A stretch of 64,000 nt of DNA from CAIWHR01 sp963741355 (lineage in GTDB: Bacteria > Pseudomonadota > Gammaproteobacteria > Burkholderiales > Casimicrobiaceae). The DNA is taken from contig CAVUIG010000029.1 of assembly GCA_963741355.1 (NCBI GenBank), positions 153,512 to 217,511 of the forward strand, written 5' to 3'. A program made the position numbers and the translations under genes. A model generated the notes under the pieces. That model did no database searches, had not been told where the DNA came from, and worked only from the letters and a program-made list of their open reading frames with translations. This document shows positions 27,082-35,082 of the stretch, piece after piece. Numbering within the stretch: position 1 is the first letter of the stretch; each line of letters begins with the position of its first letter.

Positions 27082-27160
27082 CGCGGGCTCCCGGTAGCAA
27101 CGATTGACGGAGCGCCCGTCGCATCGCGGCAATTCCCGTGCGACGCGCGGACGATTCGGC

Positions 27161-27166
27161 TATTAT
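27161..27166 (+). promoter_or_regulatory. -10 element close to the FAD-oxidase start
   Basis: TATTAT at 27161-27166 ends 8 bases before ATG 27175, so transcription from it would begin at or next to the start codon. No ribosome binding site is visible. Confidence 0.4.
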
Positions 27167-27174
27167 CGTCGTTC

Positions 27175-28590
27175 ATGACGGACATTCGCGCAACCCTGCT
27201 GGCGCGCCTTTCCGCGGCCGTGGGCAGTACGCAGGTCCTCACCGATCCCGCCGATCTCGCCCCCTACCTGACCGACTGGCGCGGCCGCTACCACGGCCGG
27301 GCCGCGGCCGTCGTGCGTCCGGCGAATACCGCCGAGGTCGCGGCCGTCGTCGCCGCGTGCGCCGAGGCCGGCGCGCCGATCGTTCCGCAGGGCGGCAACA
27401 CCGGCCAATGCGGTGGCGCGACGCCGGACGAGCGCGGCACCGCAGTCGTGGTGTCGCTGCAGCGGATGAACCGCATCCGCGCCGTCGATGCGGACAACGC
27501 GACGCTCACCGCCGACGCCGGCGCTCTTCTGGCGCGCGTGCAGGAGGCCGCCGCGCAGGCGGGCCTCATGTTCCCGCTGTCGCTCGCCGCCGAGGGCAGC
27601 TGCACGATCGGCGGCAACCTGTCGACCAATGCCGGCGGCACCGCGGTGCTTCGTTACGGCAATGCGCGCGAGCTGACGCTCGGGATCGAAGCGGTGCTGT
27701 CCGACGGACGGGTCTGGGACGGATTGCGCGGACTGCGCAAGGACAATACCGGCTACGATCTCAAGCAGCTCTTCATCGGCGCCGAGGGCACGCTCGGGAT
27801 CATCACCGCGGCGGTGCTGAAGCTCTTCCCGGCCGCACGATCGCGCTCGACGGCGCTGGTCGCGGTCGCCGACGTCGCGGCGGCCGTGCGTCTGCTCCGC
27901 GCGTTCGGGGAGGCGGTCGGCGAGCGTCTCGTCGGATTCGAGCTGATGTCGGCGTATTCGCTCGCATTGTCGCGCAAGCACCATCCGGCGCTGCCCGATC
28001 CCCTGCCCGGCCACCCGTGGTACGTGCTGGCGCAGGTCGACGACAGCCGCGCCGACGCCCCGGTCGAAGCCGAGCTCGAAACGGCGCTCGCGGCGCTGAT
28101 CGAAGACGGCCGCGCGCTCGACGCGACGCTCGCGCAATCAGGCGAGCAGGCGCGCGCGCTGTGGGCGCTGCGCGAAGGGATCGCCGAGGCGCAGCGGCGC
28201 GAGGGGCCGAACATCAAGCACGACATCTCGGTTCCGGTGTCGGCGATCCCGCGCTTTCTCGACACCGCGGCGGCCGCGCTCTCGGCGGCGCTGCCTGGCG
28301 TGCGCTTCGTCACCTTCGGGCACCTCGGCGACGGCAATCTCCACTACAATCTCGCGGCACCCGAAGGCGCAGATGCCGAGTCGTTCATGGCCAACGCCCC
28401 GCTCGCGTCCAGGATCGTGCACGACCTGGTCGCGGCAGCGCGCGGAAGCATCAGCGCGGAGCACGGAATCGGCCAGTACAAGCGGGGCGAGCTCGCGCGG
28501 TACAAGAGCGCGGTGGAGCTCGAGCTGATGCGGGGCATCAAGGCGGCGCTCGATCCCGCGGGCATCCTCAATCCCGGCAAGGTGCTCTGA
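27175..28590 (+). CDS. FAD-binding oxidoreductase (GlcD / D-2-hydroxyacid dehydrogenase type)
   Basis: 471-residue flavoprotein with an N-terminal PCMH FAD-binding domain (RPANTAEVAAVVAACAEAGA, PQGGNTGQCGG, SLAAEGSCTIGGNLSTNAGG) and a C-terminal FAD-oxidase domain (TFGHLGDGNLHYNLA, ISAEHGIGQYKRGELARYKS, LNPGKVL). It belongs to the GlcD/D-lactate/D-2-hydroxyglutarate dehydrogenase group; the His and Asn of HLGDGNLHYN are the typical metal and substrate residues. It stands alone, not with glcE/glcF, so D-2-hydroxyglutarate or D-lactate is more likely than glycolate. Precise substrate not decidable from sequence. Confidence 0.85.
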   Translation: MTDIRATLLARLSAAVGSTQVLTDPADLAPYLTDWRGRYHGRAAAVVRPANTAEVAAVVAACAEAGAPIVPQGGNTGQCGGATPDERGTAVVVSLQRMNRIRAVDADNATLTADAGALLARVQEAAAQAGLMFPLSLAAEGSCTIGGNLSTNAGGTAVLRYGNARELTLGIEAVLSDGRVWDGLRGLRKDNTGYDLKQLFIGAEGTLGIITAAVLKLFPAARSRSTALVAVADVAAAVRLLRAFGEAVGERLVGFELMSAYSLALSRKHHPALPDPLPGHPWYVLAQVDDSRADAPVEAELETALAALIEDGRALDATLAQSGEQARALWALREGIAEAQRREGPNIKHDISVPVSAIPRFLDTAAAALSAALPGVRFVTFGHLGDGNLHYNLAAPEGADAESFMANAPLASRIVHDLVAAARGSISAEHGIGQYKRGELARYKSAVELELMRGIKAALDPAGILNPGKVL

Positions 28591-28606
28591 CAGGCGATTC
28601 GCGACC

Positions 28607-28846
28607 ATGGGCAAAGTGATCTTCTGGATCGTCGTCATCTTCGGGGTGCTGCTCGTCGTGCGACTGGTCAACGCCGCCGCCGCGAGGCGCCGCAACGGCC
28701 CCGCGAAGGGCGCCGGCGGCAGCGCGCCGGACGCGAGGCCGATGGTGCGATGCGTGCGCTGCGGGGTGTTCCTGCCGCGTGCCGACGCCCTGGTGGTCCC
28801 GGGCGGGCACGCCTGCGGCGACCCGGGCTGCGCCGAGCGCCGTTGA
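28607..28846 (+). CDS. PP0621-family small membrane protein
   Basis: 79 residues: one N-terminal membrane helix (VIFWIVVIFGVLLVVRLV), a basic Ala-rich linker, and a C-terminal zinc-ribbon-like part with four Cys (MVRCVRCGVFLPRADAL, then HACGDPGCAERR). This is the PP0621-type conserved hypothetical usually found directly upstream of pilS, as here (34 bases). Function unknown. Confidence 0.82.
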   Translation: MGKVIFWIVVIFGVLLVVRLVNAAAARRRNGPAKGAGGSAPDARPMVRCVRCGVFLPRADALVVPGGHACGDPGCAERR

Positions 28847-28880
28847 CGGCACCCCGGAACTGCTGCCATAACCGTTCCCC

Positions 28881-30512
28881 ATGCAACCCCGACCCGCGAT
28901 CCCGCCGTTCGAGCCGCCGCTGCCGATGTCCTCCGGCGGGTCGAGCCGGCGCATCCTGTGGATCGTCAGCGTCTATCGCGCGGTCTGCGCGACGGCTCTC
29001 GCCGGCATCGCGCTCCTCGCCGACATTTCGGCGCTCGGCGTTCCGGCGAGCGCCATGTTCACGACCTGCGCGTTCGTCTATTTCGTCTACGCGCTGGCCG
29101 CGTTCTGGTGGGTGCAGCGCGACGAGCAGCCCGCGCCGCTTTCGCTGCTCACGTCGACGCTGCTTGTCGGCGACGTCGTGTGCATCGGCGCCATCATGAT
29201 GTCGAGCGGCTCGGTCGGCGCGGCGCTTCCGATCCTGCTGTTTCCGCAGCTCGCCGCCAGTGGCTGGCTGCTGCGCACGCGGACCGCGTTCTTCCACGCC
29301 GCGCTCGCCACCGTCATCCTGCTCGGCCTCGACGTGTGGCGCCTGATGGAAGGCCAGATCAACAGCGGCGCGCAGCCGTTCCAGACGGGACTCATCGGGT
29401 TCGGATTCTTCGCGACCGTCGGCGTCGCCGTCGCGCTGGGCTCGTATACGAAGGCGTCGGAGGACCTCGCCGCGCAGCGCGGCATCGACGTCGCCAACCT
29501 GGAGCAGGTGAATCGCCTCATCATCCAGGACATGCAGGACGGCGTGCTGGTGGTCGACCTCAACGGCGTCGTCCGCGGACACAATGCGCAGGTGACGCGC
29601 CTCCTCGGCGGATTCGGCCGGATGCGCGGCGGCATGCGCCTCGCCGAATTCAGCTCGGTGCTGCACGACTACTGGCGGCGCTGGCAGGAGGATTATTCAG
29701 AGACGCTCCCGCCGTTCAAGGTCGAGGCCACGCAGCGGCTCCTGCGCGTGCGCCTCGTCCGGATCGGCTCGGGCTTGAACGGCGGCACGCTCATCTACCT
29801 CGAGGACCTCGGCCGCGCGCAGACCGAGGCGCAGCAGATGAAGCTGGCGGCGATGGGACGCCTCACCGCGTCGATCGCGCACGAGGTCCGCAACCCGCTG
29901 TCGGCGATCAACCAGGCGGCGCAGCTCCTCGAGGAGGACGGCGCCGTCGCCCAGGAAGGCCAGCGGATGCTGAACATGATCCGCAGCAACGCGAAACGGA
30001 TCGACCGTATCGTCGGCGAAGTGCTGCAGTTGAACCGGCGCGACCGGCAGCAGCCCGAGGTGATCATGCTCGGCGAATTCCTGCATTCGCTGATCGACGA
30101 GATCGTGCAGGCCGAGAACATCCCCGCAGGCGGCGTGATGATGCTGGTGCCCGCCGACCTGATGGTGATCTTCGACCGCGGCCACTTGAACCAGATCGTC
30201 TGGAATCTGGTGCGCAACGCGTGGCAGCATTGCCAGAAGAAGGAATCGAGCATCCGGATCATGGCGCGGCCGGGGTACATGGGCGACGCGATCATCTGCG
30301 AGCTCAACGACGACGGGCCGGGAATCCCCGCCGAGCTGCGCGGACAGATATTCGAGCCCTTCTTCACGACCCGGCCGGGAGGCACCGGCCTCGGGCTCTA
30401 CATCGCGCGCGAGCTCGCCGACGCGAACGGCGCGGCGCTCGAGCTCCTGCCCAAGGGGCCGGGCGCGCACTTCCGGATGACGATGAAACGCGCGGTCAAC
30501 CCCGCGGAATGA
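28881..30512 (+). CDS. pilS: Sensor histidine kinase PilS
   Basis: Membrane kinase of the PilS-PilR system that controls type IV pilin transcription. 543 residues: about six membrane helices in the first 195 residues, a PAS-like region (QDMQDGVLVVDLNGVVRGHN), dimerisation box with His 334 (SIAHEVRNPLSAINQAAQLL), N box (NLVRNAWQHC), and G boxes (NDDGPGIP, GGTGLGLYIA). In Pseudomonas PilS senses pilin in the membrane. It precedes pilR with 13 bases between. Confidence 0.9.
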   Translation: MQPRPAIPPFEPPLPMSSGGSSRRILWIVSVYRAVCATALAGIALLADISALGVPASAMFTTCAFVYFVYALAAFWWVQRDEQPAPLSLLTSTLLVGDVVCIGAIMMSSGSVGAALPILLFPQLAASGWLLRTRTAFFHAALATVILLGLDVWRLMEGQINSGAQPFQTGLIGFGFFATVGVAVALGSYTKASEDLAAQRGIDVANLEQVNRLIIQDMQDGVLVVDLNGVVRGHNAQVTRLLGGFGRMRGGMRLAEFSSVLHDYWRRWQEDYSETLPPFKVEATQRLLRVRLVRIGSGLNGGTLIYLEDLGRAQTEAQQMKLAAMGRLTASIAHEVRNPLSAINQAAQLLEEDGAVAQEGQRMLNMIRSNAKRIDRIVGEVLQLNRRDRQQPEVIMLGEFLHSLIDEIVQAENIPAGGVMMLVPADLMVIFDRGHLNQIVWNLVRNAWQHCQKKESSIRIMARPGYMGDAIICELNDDGPGIPAELRGQIFEPFFTTRPGGTGLGLYIARELADANGAALELLPKGPGAHFRMTMKRAVNPAE

Positions 30513-30525
30513 CGACGAGGTGAGC

Positions 30526-31863
30526 ATGTCCCGCAAAACCCGTGGCCAACCCAAGGTGCTCGTCATCGACGACGAGCCCGACCTCCTCGAGCTGCTCGAG
30601 CTCACGCTCTCGCGGATGGGGCTCGACACGACGCGAGCGGAGTCGGTCGCCGAGGCGATCGGCCTCCTCGACAAGGAGCCGTTCGACCTGTGCCTCACCG
30701 ACATGCGGCTGCCCGACGGCGAGGGCCTGCGCGTCGTCGAGCACATCAACCAGAAGGGGCTCGACGTCCCGGTCGCCGTGATCACCGCCTACGGCAGCGC
30801 CGAGAACGCGGTCGCCGCGCTCAAGGCCGGCGCGTTCGACTACCTCGCGAAGCCGGTCGCGCTGGAGCAGCTGCGCGCGCTCGTCAAGCAGGCGCTCAAG
30901 GTGCCGGAAAAGACGCAGCCCGCGTCGAGCTACAAGCTGCTCGGCGAATCCCCCGCGATGATGCAGGTGCGCGGGCTCATCGACCGCCTGTCGAAGAGCC
31001 AGGCGCCGGTGTTCATCAACGGCGAGTCCGGCAGCGGCAAGGAGCTCGCCGCGCGGATGATCCACACCGGCGGCCCGCGCGCCGAGCAGCCGTTCATCGC
31101 GGTCAACTGCGGCGCCATTCCCGAGAACCTGATGGAGAGCGAGTTCTTCGGCTACAAGAAGGGCGCGTTCACGGGCGCGGACGCCGATCGAGACGGCTTC
31201 TTCCAGGCGGCCAACGGCGGCACGCTGTTCCTCGACGAGGTCGCCGACCTGCCTCTGGCGATGCAGGTGAAGCTGCTCCGCTCGATCCAGGAAAAGAAGG
31301 TGCGCAAGGTCGGCGCCACGCAGGAGGAGCCCGTCGACGTGCGCCTCATCAGCGCGACGCACAAGAAGCTCGCCGCGCTGGTGGACTCCGGGGAATTCCG
31401 GCAGGACCTGTACTATCGGCTGCACGTGATCGAGCTCGCGATGCCGAGCCTCCGCGAGATGCGCGAGGACATTCCGCTGATCGCGCACGCGATCCTCGCC
31501 AAGCTGTCGCGCGGCGTGGTCGCGAAGCTCGACGCCGAGTCGGTCACCGCGCTCGAGCGCTACCCGTTTCCGGGCAACGTGCGCGAGCTCGAGAACATCC
31601 TCGAGCGCGGCCTCTCACTTGCCGCGGATCCGCAGCGCATCACCGCCGAAGACCTGCATCTCACGCCGATCGCCGAGGAATCGGACTTCGCGATCAGCGC
31701 CGGCGACAAGTGGCCGCTGCAGGATTATCTCGACCGCGTCGAGCGCGCGGCGATCAACGAGGCGCTGGAGAAGACCCGCTTCAACCGGACCGCCGCGGCG
31801 AAGCTGCTCGGCATCACGTTCCGCGCGATGCGCTACCGAATGGAGCGGCTCGGCATCAAATGA
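30526..31863 (+). CDS. pilR: Sigma-54-dependent response regulator PilR
   Basis: NtrC-type activator partner of PilS. REC domain with Asp 59 (LTDMRLPDGEG), AAA+ domain with Walker A GESGSGKE near residue 166 and the sigma-54 contact loop GAFTGAD near 213, and a C-terminal Fis-type helix-turn-helix (NRTAAAKLLGITFRAMRYRM). 445 residues. ATG 30526 chosen over GTG 30520 because of the GAGGTGAG just before it. No pilA gene is in the window. Confidence 0.93.
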   Translation: MSRKTRGQPKVLVIDDEPDLLELLELTLSRMGLDTTRAESVAEAIGLLDKEPFDLCLTDMRLPDGEGLRVVEHINQKGLDVPVAVITAYGSAENAVAALKAGAFDYLAKPVALEQLRALVKQALKVPEKTQPASSYKLLGESPAMMQVRGLIDRLSKSQAPVFINGESGSGKELAARMIHTGGPRAEQPFIAVNCGAIPENLMESEFFGYKKGAFTGADADRDGFFQAANGGTLFLDEVADLPLAMQVKLLRSIQEKKVRKVGATQEEPVDVRLISATHKKLAALVDSGEFRQDLYYRLHVIELAMPSLREMREDIPLIAHAILAKLSRGVVAKLDAESVTALERYPFPGNVRELENILERGLSLAADPQRITAEDLHLTPIAEESDFAISAGDKWPLQDYLDRVERAAINEALEKTRFNRTAAAKLLGITFRAMRYRMERLGIK

Positions 31864-31908
31864 GAATCGGGCTCAGAAGCCGCTGCGCGCCCCGATTGCT
31901 TTGTCGTG

Positions 31909-31925
31909 CTCATTTGACAAATGAG
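31909..31925. repeat. Perfect 17-bp palindrome, copy 1
   Basis: CTCATTTGACAAATGAG: perfect inverted repeat of 8 bases around one central base, 46 bases after the pilR stop. A related copy follows 68 bases later. The symmetry suggests a site for a dimeric DNA-binding protein. Confidence 0.6.
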
Positions 31926-31976
31926 GCTCGTCCCTCGCCGTACCCATCTGTACTGTCTCGGGACTCGCTGCGGGCC

Positions 31977-31993
31977 CTTATTTGGGAAATGAG
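31977..31993. repeat. Imperfect palindrome, copy 2
   Basis: CTTATTTGGGAAATGAG matches copy 1 at 14 of 17 positions, in the same orientation; both copies are followed by GGC and then CTCG or TCG. It lies 49 bases before the likely ampD start. Confidence 0.55.
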
Positions 31994-32041
31994 GCACTCG
32001 GGGCTGCTCGCGACGCTTCCGAAGCCGATTCCCAGTCCTTC

Positions 32042-32647
32042 TTGAGCGCAAACCGGCACCAGTCACCGCGGCGACTGGCAATCGACGAACGCGGATTCGC
32101 GAATCTCGCGCGGCAGGTCCGCTCGCCCAATTGCGACGCGCGTCCGGAGGGAGCCCTGGTCACGCTGCTGGTGCTCCACGGGATTTCGCTGCCGCCGGGC
32201 CAATTCGGCGGCGACGGCATCGTGCGCCTGTTCACCAACCGGCTCGATGCGGCCCGTCATCCGTACTACGCGACGATCGCCGCGCTGCGGGTGTCTGCGC
32301 ATTTCCTGATCCGGCGCGATGGCGCCCTCCTCCAGTTCGTGTCGTGCAACGATCGCGCATGGCATGCCGGAGAGTCGGCGTGGAAGGGGCGCGCGCACTG
32401 CAACGACTACTCGATCGGCATCGAGCTCGAGGGCGCGGACGACGTGCCTTACGCAGCGGCGCAATACACGATGCTGGCGCGGCTCGCGCGGTCGCTCATC
32501 CGCCGCTATCCGATCGCCGACATCGCCGGCCACAGCGACGTCGCCCCCGGGCGCAAGACCGACCCGGGCCCCGCGTTCGACCGGGCGCGGCTCGACCGGC
32601 TCCTCGCGCCTTCGAAGGCCCGGGCCCGCCTCCGGGGCCGCCGCTGA
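32042..32647 (+). CDS. ampD: 1,6-anhydro-N-acetylmuramyl-L-alanine amidase AmpD
   Basis: Cytoplasmic zinc amidase that recycles murein tripeptide and limits AmpC-type beta-lactamase induction. Amidase_2 fold: SPNCDARPEGALVTLLVLHG (zinc His), FLIRRDGALLQFVSCNDRAWHAG, NDYSIGIELEG and GHSDVAPGRKTDPGPAFD (zinc His and Asp). About 201 residues from TTG 32042; no ATG is available near the family N-terminus, and the frame is open upstream to 31982, so the start is uncertain. Convergent or operonic relation to pilR unclear. Confidence 0.88.
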   Translation: MSANRHQSPRRLAIDERGFANLARQVRSPNCDARPEGALVTLLVLHGISLPPGQFGGDGIVRLFTNRLDAARHPYYATIAALRVSAHFLIRRDGALLQFVSCNDRAWHAGESAWKGRAHCNDYSIGIELEGADDVPYAAAQYTMLARLARSLIRRYPIADIAGHSDVAPGRKTDPGPAFDRARLDRLLAPSKARARLRGRR

Positions 32648-32719
32648 TCGGGCCACCGCTTCCGGCCGGCCGGGCGGCGAATGCCCGATCGAAGCGGAAG
32701 CGTGATAAAATAACGGGTT

Positions 32720-33253
32720 ATGCAGTTCATTGTCGATTTCCTGCCGCTGATCCTGTTCTTCATTGCCTTCAAATGGCAGGGGATCTATTTCGCCACCGCA
32801 GTGGCGATCGCCGCCTCGATCGTGCAGATCCTGTGGCTGCATTTCCGCCGCGGCAAGGTCGGGGTCGTCAATTGGCTGTCGCTCGCGATCATCGTCGTCT
32901 TCGGCGGCGCGACGCTGCTGCTGCAGGACGAGCAGTTCATCAAATGGAAGCCGTCCGTCCTCTACGGGCTGTTCGGCACGGTGCTCGCTGTGGGCCGCAT
33001 CGGGTTCGGCCGCAACCTCATCGCGAGCCTGATGCCCGGCATCACGCTGCCCGAGCCGGTGTATACGCGCCTCACGTGGGCGTGGGTCGCGTTCTTCGCG
33101 TTCATGGGCGTCGCCAACTGGTACGTCGCATTTCACTATCCCACCGAGACCTGGGTCAACTTCAAGGTCTGGGGCGGCATGGGCCTGTTCCTGCTGTTCG
33201 CGCTGGCTCAGGGAATCGCGCTGTCGCGTTACGCACGCGAGGAAGCGTCGTGA
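32720..33253 (+). CDS. yciB: Inner membrane septation protein A (YciB/IspZ)
   Basis: Polytopic inner-membrane protein, 177 residues, with about five helices; in enterobacteria YciB links to envelope synthesis and division. Family start QFIVDFLPLILFFIAFKWQG and end ETWVNFKVWGGMGLFLLF are clear. A -10-like ATAAAAT at 32705-32711 lies 8 bases before ATG 32720. bolA overlaps its stop as GTGA. Confidence 0.92.
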   Translation: MQFIVDFLPLILFFIAFKWQGIYFATAVAIAASIVQILWLHFRRGKVGVVNWLSLAIIVVFGGATLLLQDEQFIKWKPSVLYGLFGTVLAVGRIGFGRNLIASLMPGITLPEPVYTRLTWAWVAFFAFMGVANWYVAFHYPTETWVNFKVWGGMGLFLLFALAQGIALSRYAREEAS

Positions 33254-33570
33254 CCACGGCTGCTGCCGTCGCGGATGTGCCGGCAGCGCTTCGCGCGCGG
33301 CTCTCGGTCCTCGCGCCGTCGGTGCTCGAAATCCAGGACGACAGCCATCAGCACGTCGGACATGCCGGCGCCGCCGGGGGCGCCGGGCACTTTTCCCTGC
33401 TGATCGTGTCACAAGCTTTTTCCGGGATGTCGCGCCTCGCGCGGCACCAGCGAGTGCTCCGCGACGTGGCCGATCTCCTGCCGCATCCGATCCACGCGCT
33501 GTCCATCAAGGCGCTGGCGCCGGAAGAATTCACCAGCCTTTCACCCACCACAAAGGACGCACTACGATGA
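33250..33570 (+). CDS. bolA: BolA-family protein
   Basis: 106-residue BolA protein with the class II KH-like fold; partners with monothiol glutaredoxin in iron-sulfur handling and may act on stress-related transcription. ARLSVLAPSVLEIQDDSHQH, then GHFSLLIVSQAFSGMSRLARH with the conserved His, and HALSIKALAPEE. It has an extra Gly/Ala loop (VGHAGAAGGAG). GTG 33250 overlaps yciB and the stop overlaps the PPIase start (ATGA), so the three genes form a tight operon. Confidence 0.9.
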   Translation: MTTAAAVADVPAALRARLSVLAPSVLEIQDDSHQHVGHAGAAGGAGHFSLLIVSQAFSGMSRLARHQRVLRDVADLLPHPIHALSIKALAPEEFTSLSPTTKDALR

Positions 33571-34373
33571 TCAAGAAAACGCTGACCCTCGCCGTGATGA
33601 CCGCGCTCGTCGCGCTCGCCGGCGTTCCCGCGGTCGCGCAGGACAAGGCGGCAGCGCCCGCGAAAGCGGCCGCGGCCCCCGCCGGCAAGCAGCTCTACTC
33701 GCAGGGCACGTACGACTTCCTGCTGAAGAATGCGATAGCGTCGGGGCAGCCCGACTCGCCCGAGCTCAAGAACCAGATCAAGGAAGAGCTCACCATGCGC
33801 GAGCTGCTCGTCCGCGAGGCGAAGAAGAAGGGCCTCGACAAGAGCCCGGACGTGAAGATCCAGATGGACATGCAGGCGCAGACGGTTCTCGTCAACGCCG
33901 CCGTGGCCGACTGGGTCAAGGCGAATCCGGTCACCGATGCCGAGCTGCACAAGGAATACGACGCGATCAAGGCGCAGTGGGGCGAGAAGGAATACAAGGT
34001 CCGCCACATCCTCGTGGAGAAGGAAGACGAGGCGAAGGACATCATCGTCGAGCTGCAGAAGGGCACGAAGTTCGAATCGCTCGCCACGCGCTCGAAGGAC
34101 CCGGGCTCGAAGGACAAGGGCGGCGATCTCGACTGGAACGCCGCGGGCAACTTCGTCAAGCCGTTCAGCGACGCGATGGTCAAGCTGCCGAAGGGCAAGT
34201 TCACCGCCCAGCCGGTGCAGACGCAGTTCGGCTGGCACGTGATCGAGGTCGACGACATCCGCGACGCGAAGATCCCGCCGTTCGACGACGTGAAGGCGCA
34301 GCTGCAGCAGAAGGTGCAGCGGCAGCGCATCGAGGCCTACATGAAGGAGCTCAAGGCGAAGAACGCCGTGTGA
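33567..34373 (+). CDS. Periplasmic parvulin-type peptidyl-prolyl isomerase
   Basis: Exported foldase, 268 residues. Signal peptide about residues 1-24 (LTLAVMTALVALAGVPAVAQ, likely cleavage after AVA), Ala/Pro linker, SurA/PrsA-like N-terminal helices, and a rotamase domain at about 140-235 (YKVRHILVEKEDEAKDII, SKDKGGDLDWNAAGNFV, TQFGWHVIEVDDIR). Chaperone for envelope proteins. Last gene of the yciB-bolA operon; a strong terminator follows at 34430. Confidence 0.9.
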   Translation: MIKKTLTLAVMTALVALAGVPAVAQDKAAAPAKAAAAPAGKQLYSQGTYDFLLKNAIASGQPDSPELKNQIKEELTMRELLVREAKKKGLDKSPDVKIQMDMQAQTVLVNAAVADWVKANPVTDAELHKEYDAIKAQWGEKEYKVRHILVEKEDEAKDIIVELQKGTKFESLATRSKDPGSKDKGGDLDWNAAGNFVKPFSDAMVKLPKGKFTAQPVQTQFGWHVIEVDDIRDAKIPPFDDVKAQLQQKVQRQRIEAYMKELKAKNAV

Positions 34374-34429
34374 CCGGCGCACGCCGGCCGGCGCGCAGCG
34401 CGCGCTGGCCGTGAGCCTCAGGCAAACGA

Positions 34430-34459
34430 GGGCAGGCTTAAGACGCCTGCCCTTTTTTT
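34430..34459 (+). terminator. Intrinsic terminator after the PPIase gene
   Basis: GGGCAGGC (34430-34437) and GCCTGCCC (34445-34452), 7-base loop, then seven T. Confidence 0.92.
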
Positions 34460-34610
34460 GCGTGCCGACCGGCGGAGGTCGCCGTACGGGCGCGGCGCGC
34501 GCGATGATATTCTTACGCGGCGGCCTGGAGGGCGCGGCGGATATCCGCCGGCGCGGCCGCGCAAGTCCCCGTCAATCCCCGCTGCGACCGAAACGACAGA
34601 GGAGGAGCGC

Positions 34611-35075
34611 ATGGCGTTCATTCGCCACCCGAAGGACTTCTACGCCGGCGTCCTGTTCACTGGATTCGGCATCGCGGCCATCGCGCTCGCGTCGCAATAC
34701 CAGCTCGGGACCGCCGCCAAGATGGGGCCCGGCTACTTTCCGCGCGGGCTGGGATTCCTGCTGACGATTCTCGGCGCGGTCCTGATAGTGCGCTCACTGC
34801 GTCTGCAGGGCACCGCGATCCCTGCCTGGAACTGGCGCTCCACCTTCGTGGTCCTGGGCAGCGTCGTGCTGTTCGGGCTCGTCGTCGAAAAACTGGGGCT
34901 CGCCTGCTCGACGCTCGGCCTCATCGTCCTCGCGAGCACCGCCTCGTCCGAATTCCGGCTGAAGGAGGCCGTCCTCTCCGGGCTCTTCTTCGCGACGCTC
35001 GCCGTCTTCGTTTTCATCGTGGGCCTCAAGCTGCAGCTCCCCATCTGGCCGGTCTGGTTCGCGGCGAGCGGCTGA
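34611..35075 (+). CDS. tctB: Tripartite tricarboxylate transporter small subunit TctB
   Basis: Small membrane subunit of a TTT-family transporter, 154 residues with four helices (DFYAGVLFTGFGIAAIALAS, KMGPGYFPRGLGFLLTILGA). ATG 34611 has GAGGAGG upstream; the frame is open earlier but without family sequence. tctA follows after 7 bases. Confidence 0.88.
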   Translation: MAFIRHPKDFYAGVLFTGFGIAAIALASQYQLGTAAKMGPGYFPRGLGFLLTILGAVLIVRSLRLQGTAIPAWNWRSTFVVLGSVVLFGLVVEKLGLACSTLGLIVLASTASSEFRLKEAVLSGLFFATLAVFVFIVGLKLQLPIWPVWFAASG

Positions 35076-35082
35076 TCCGGAC

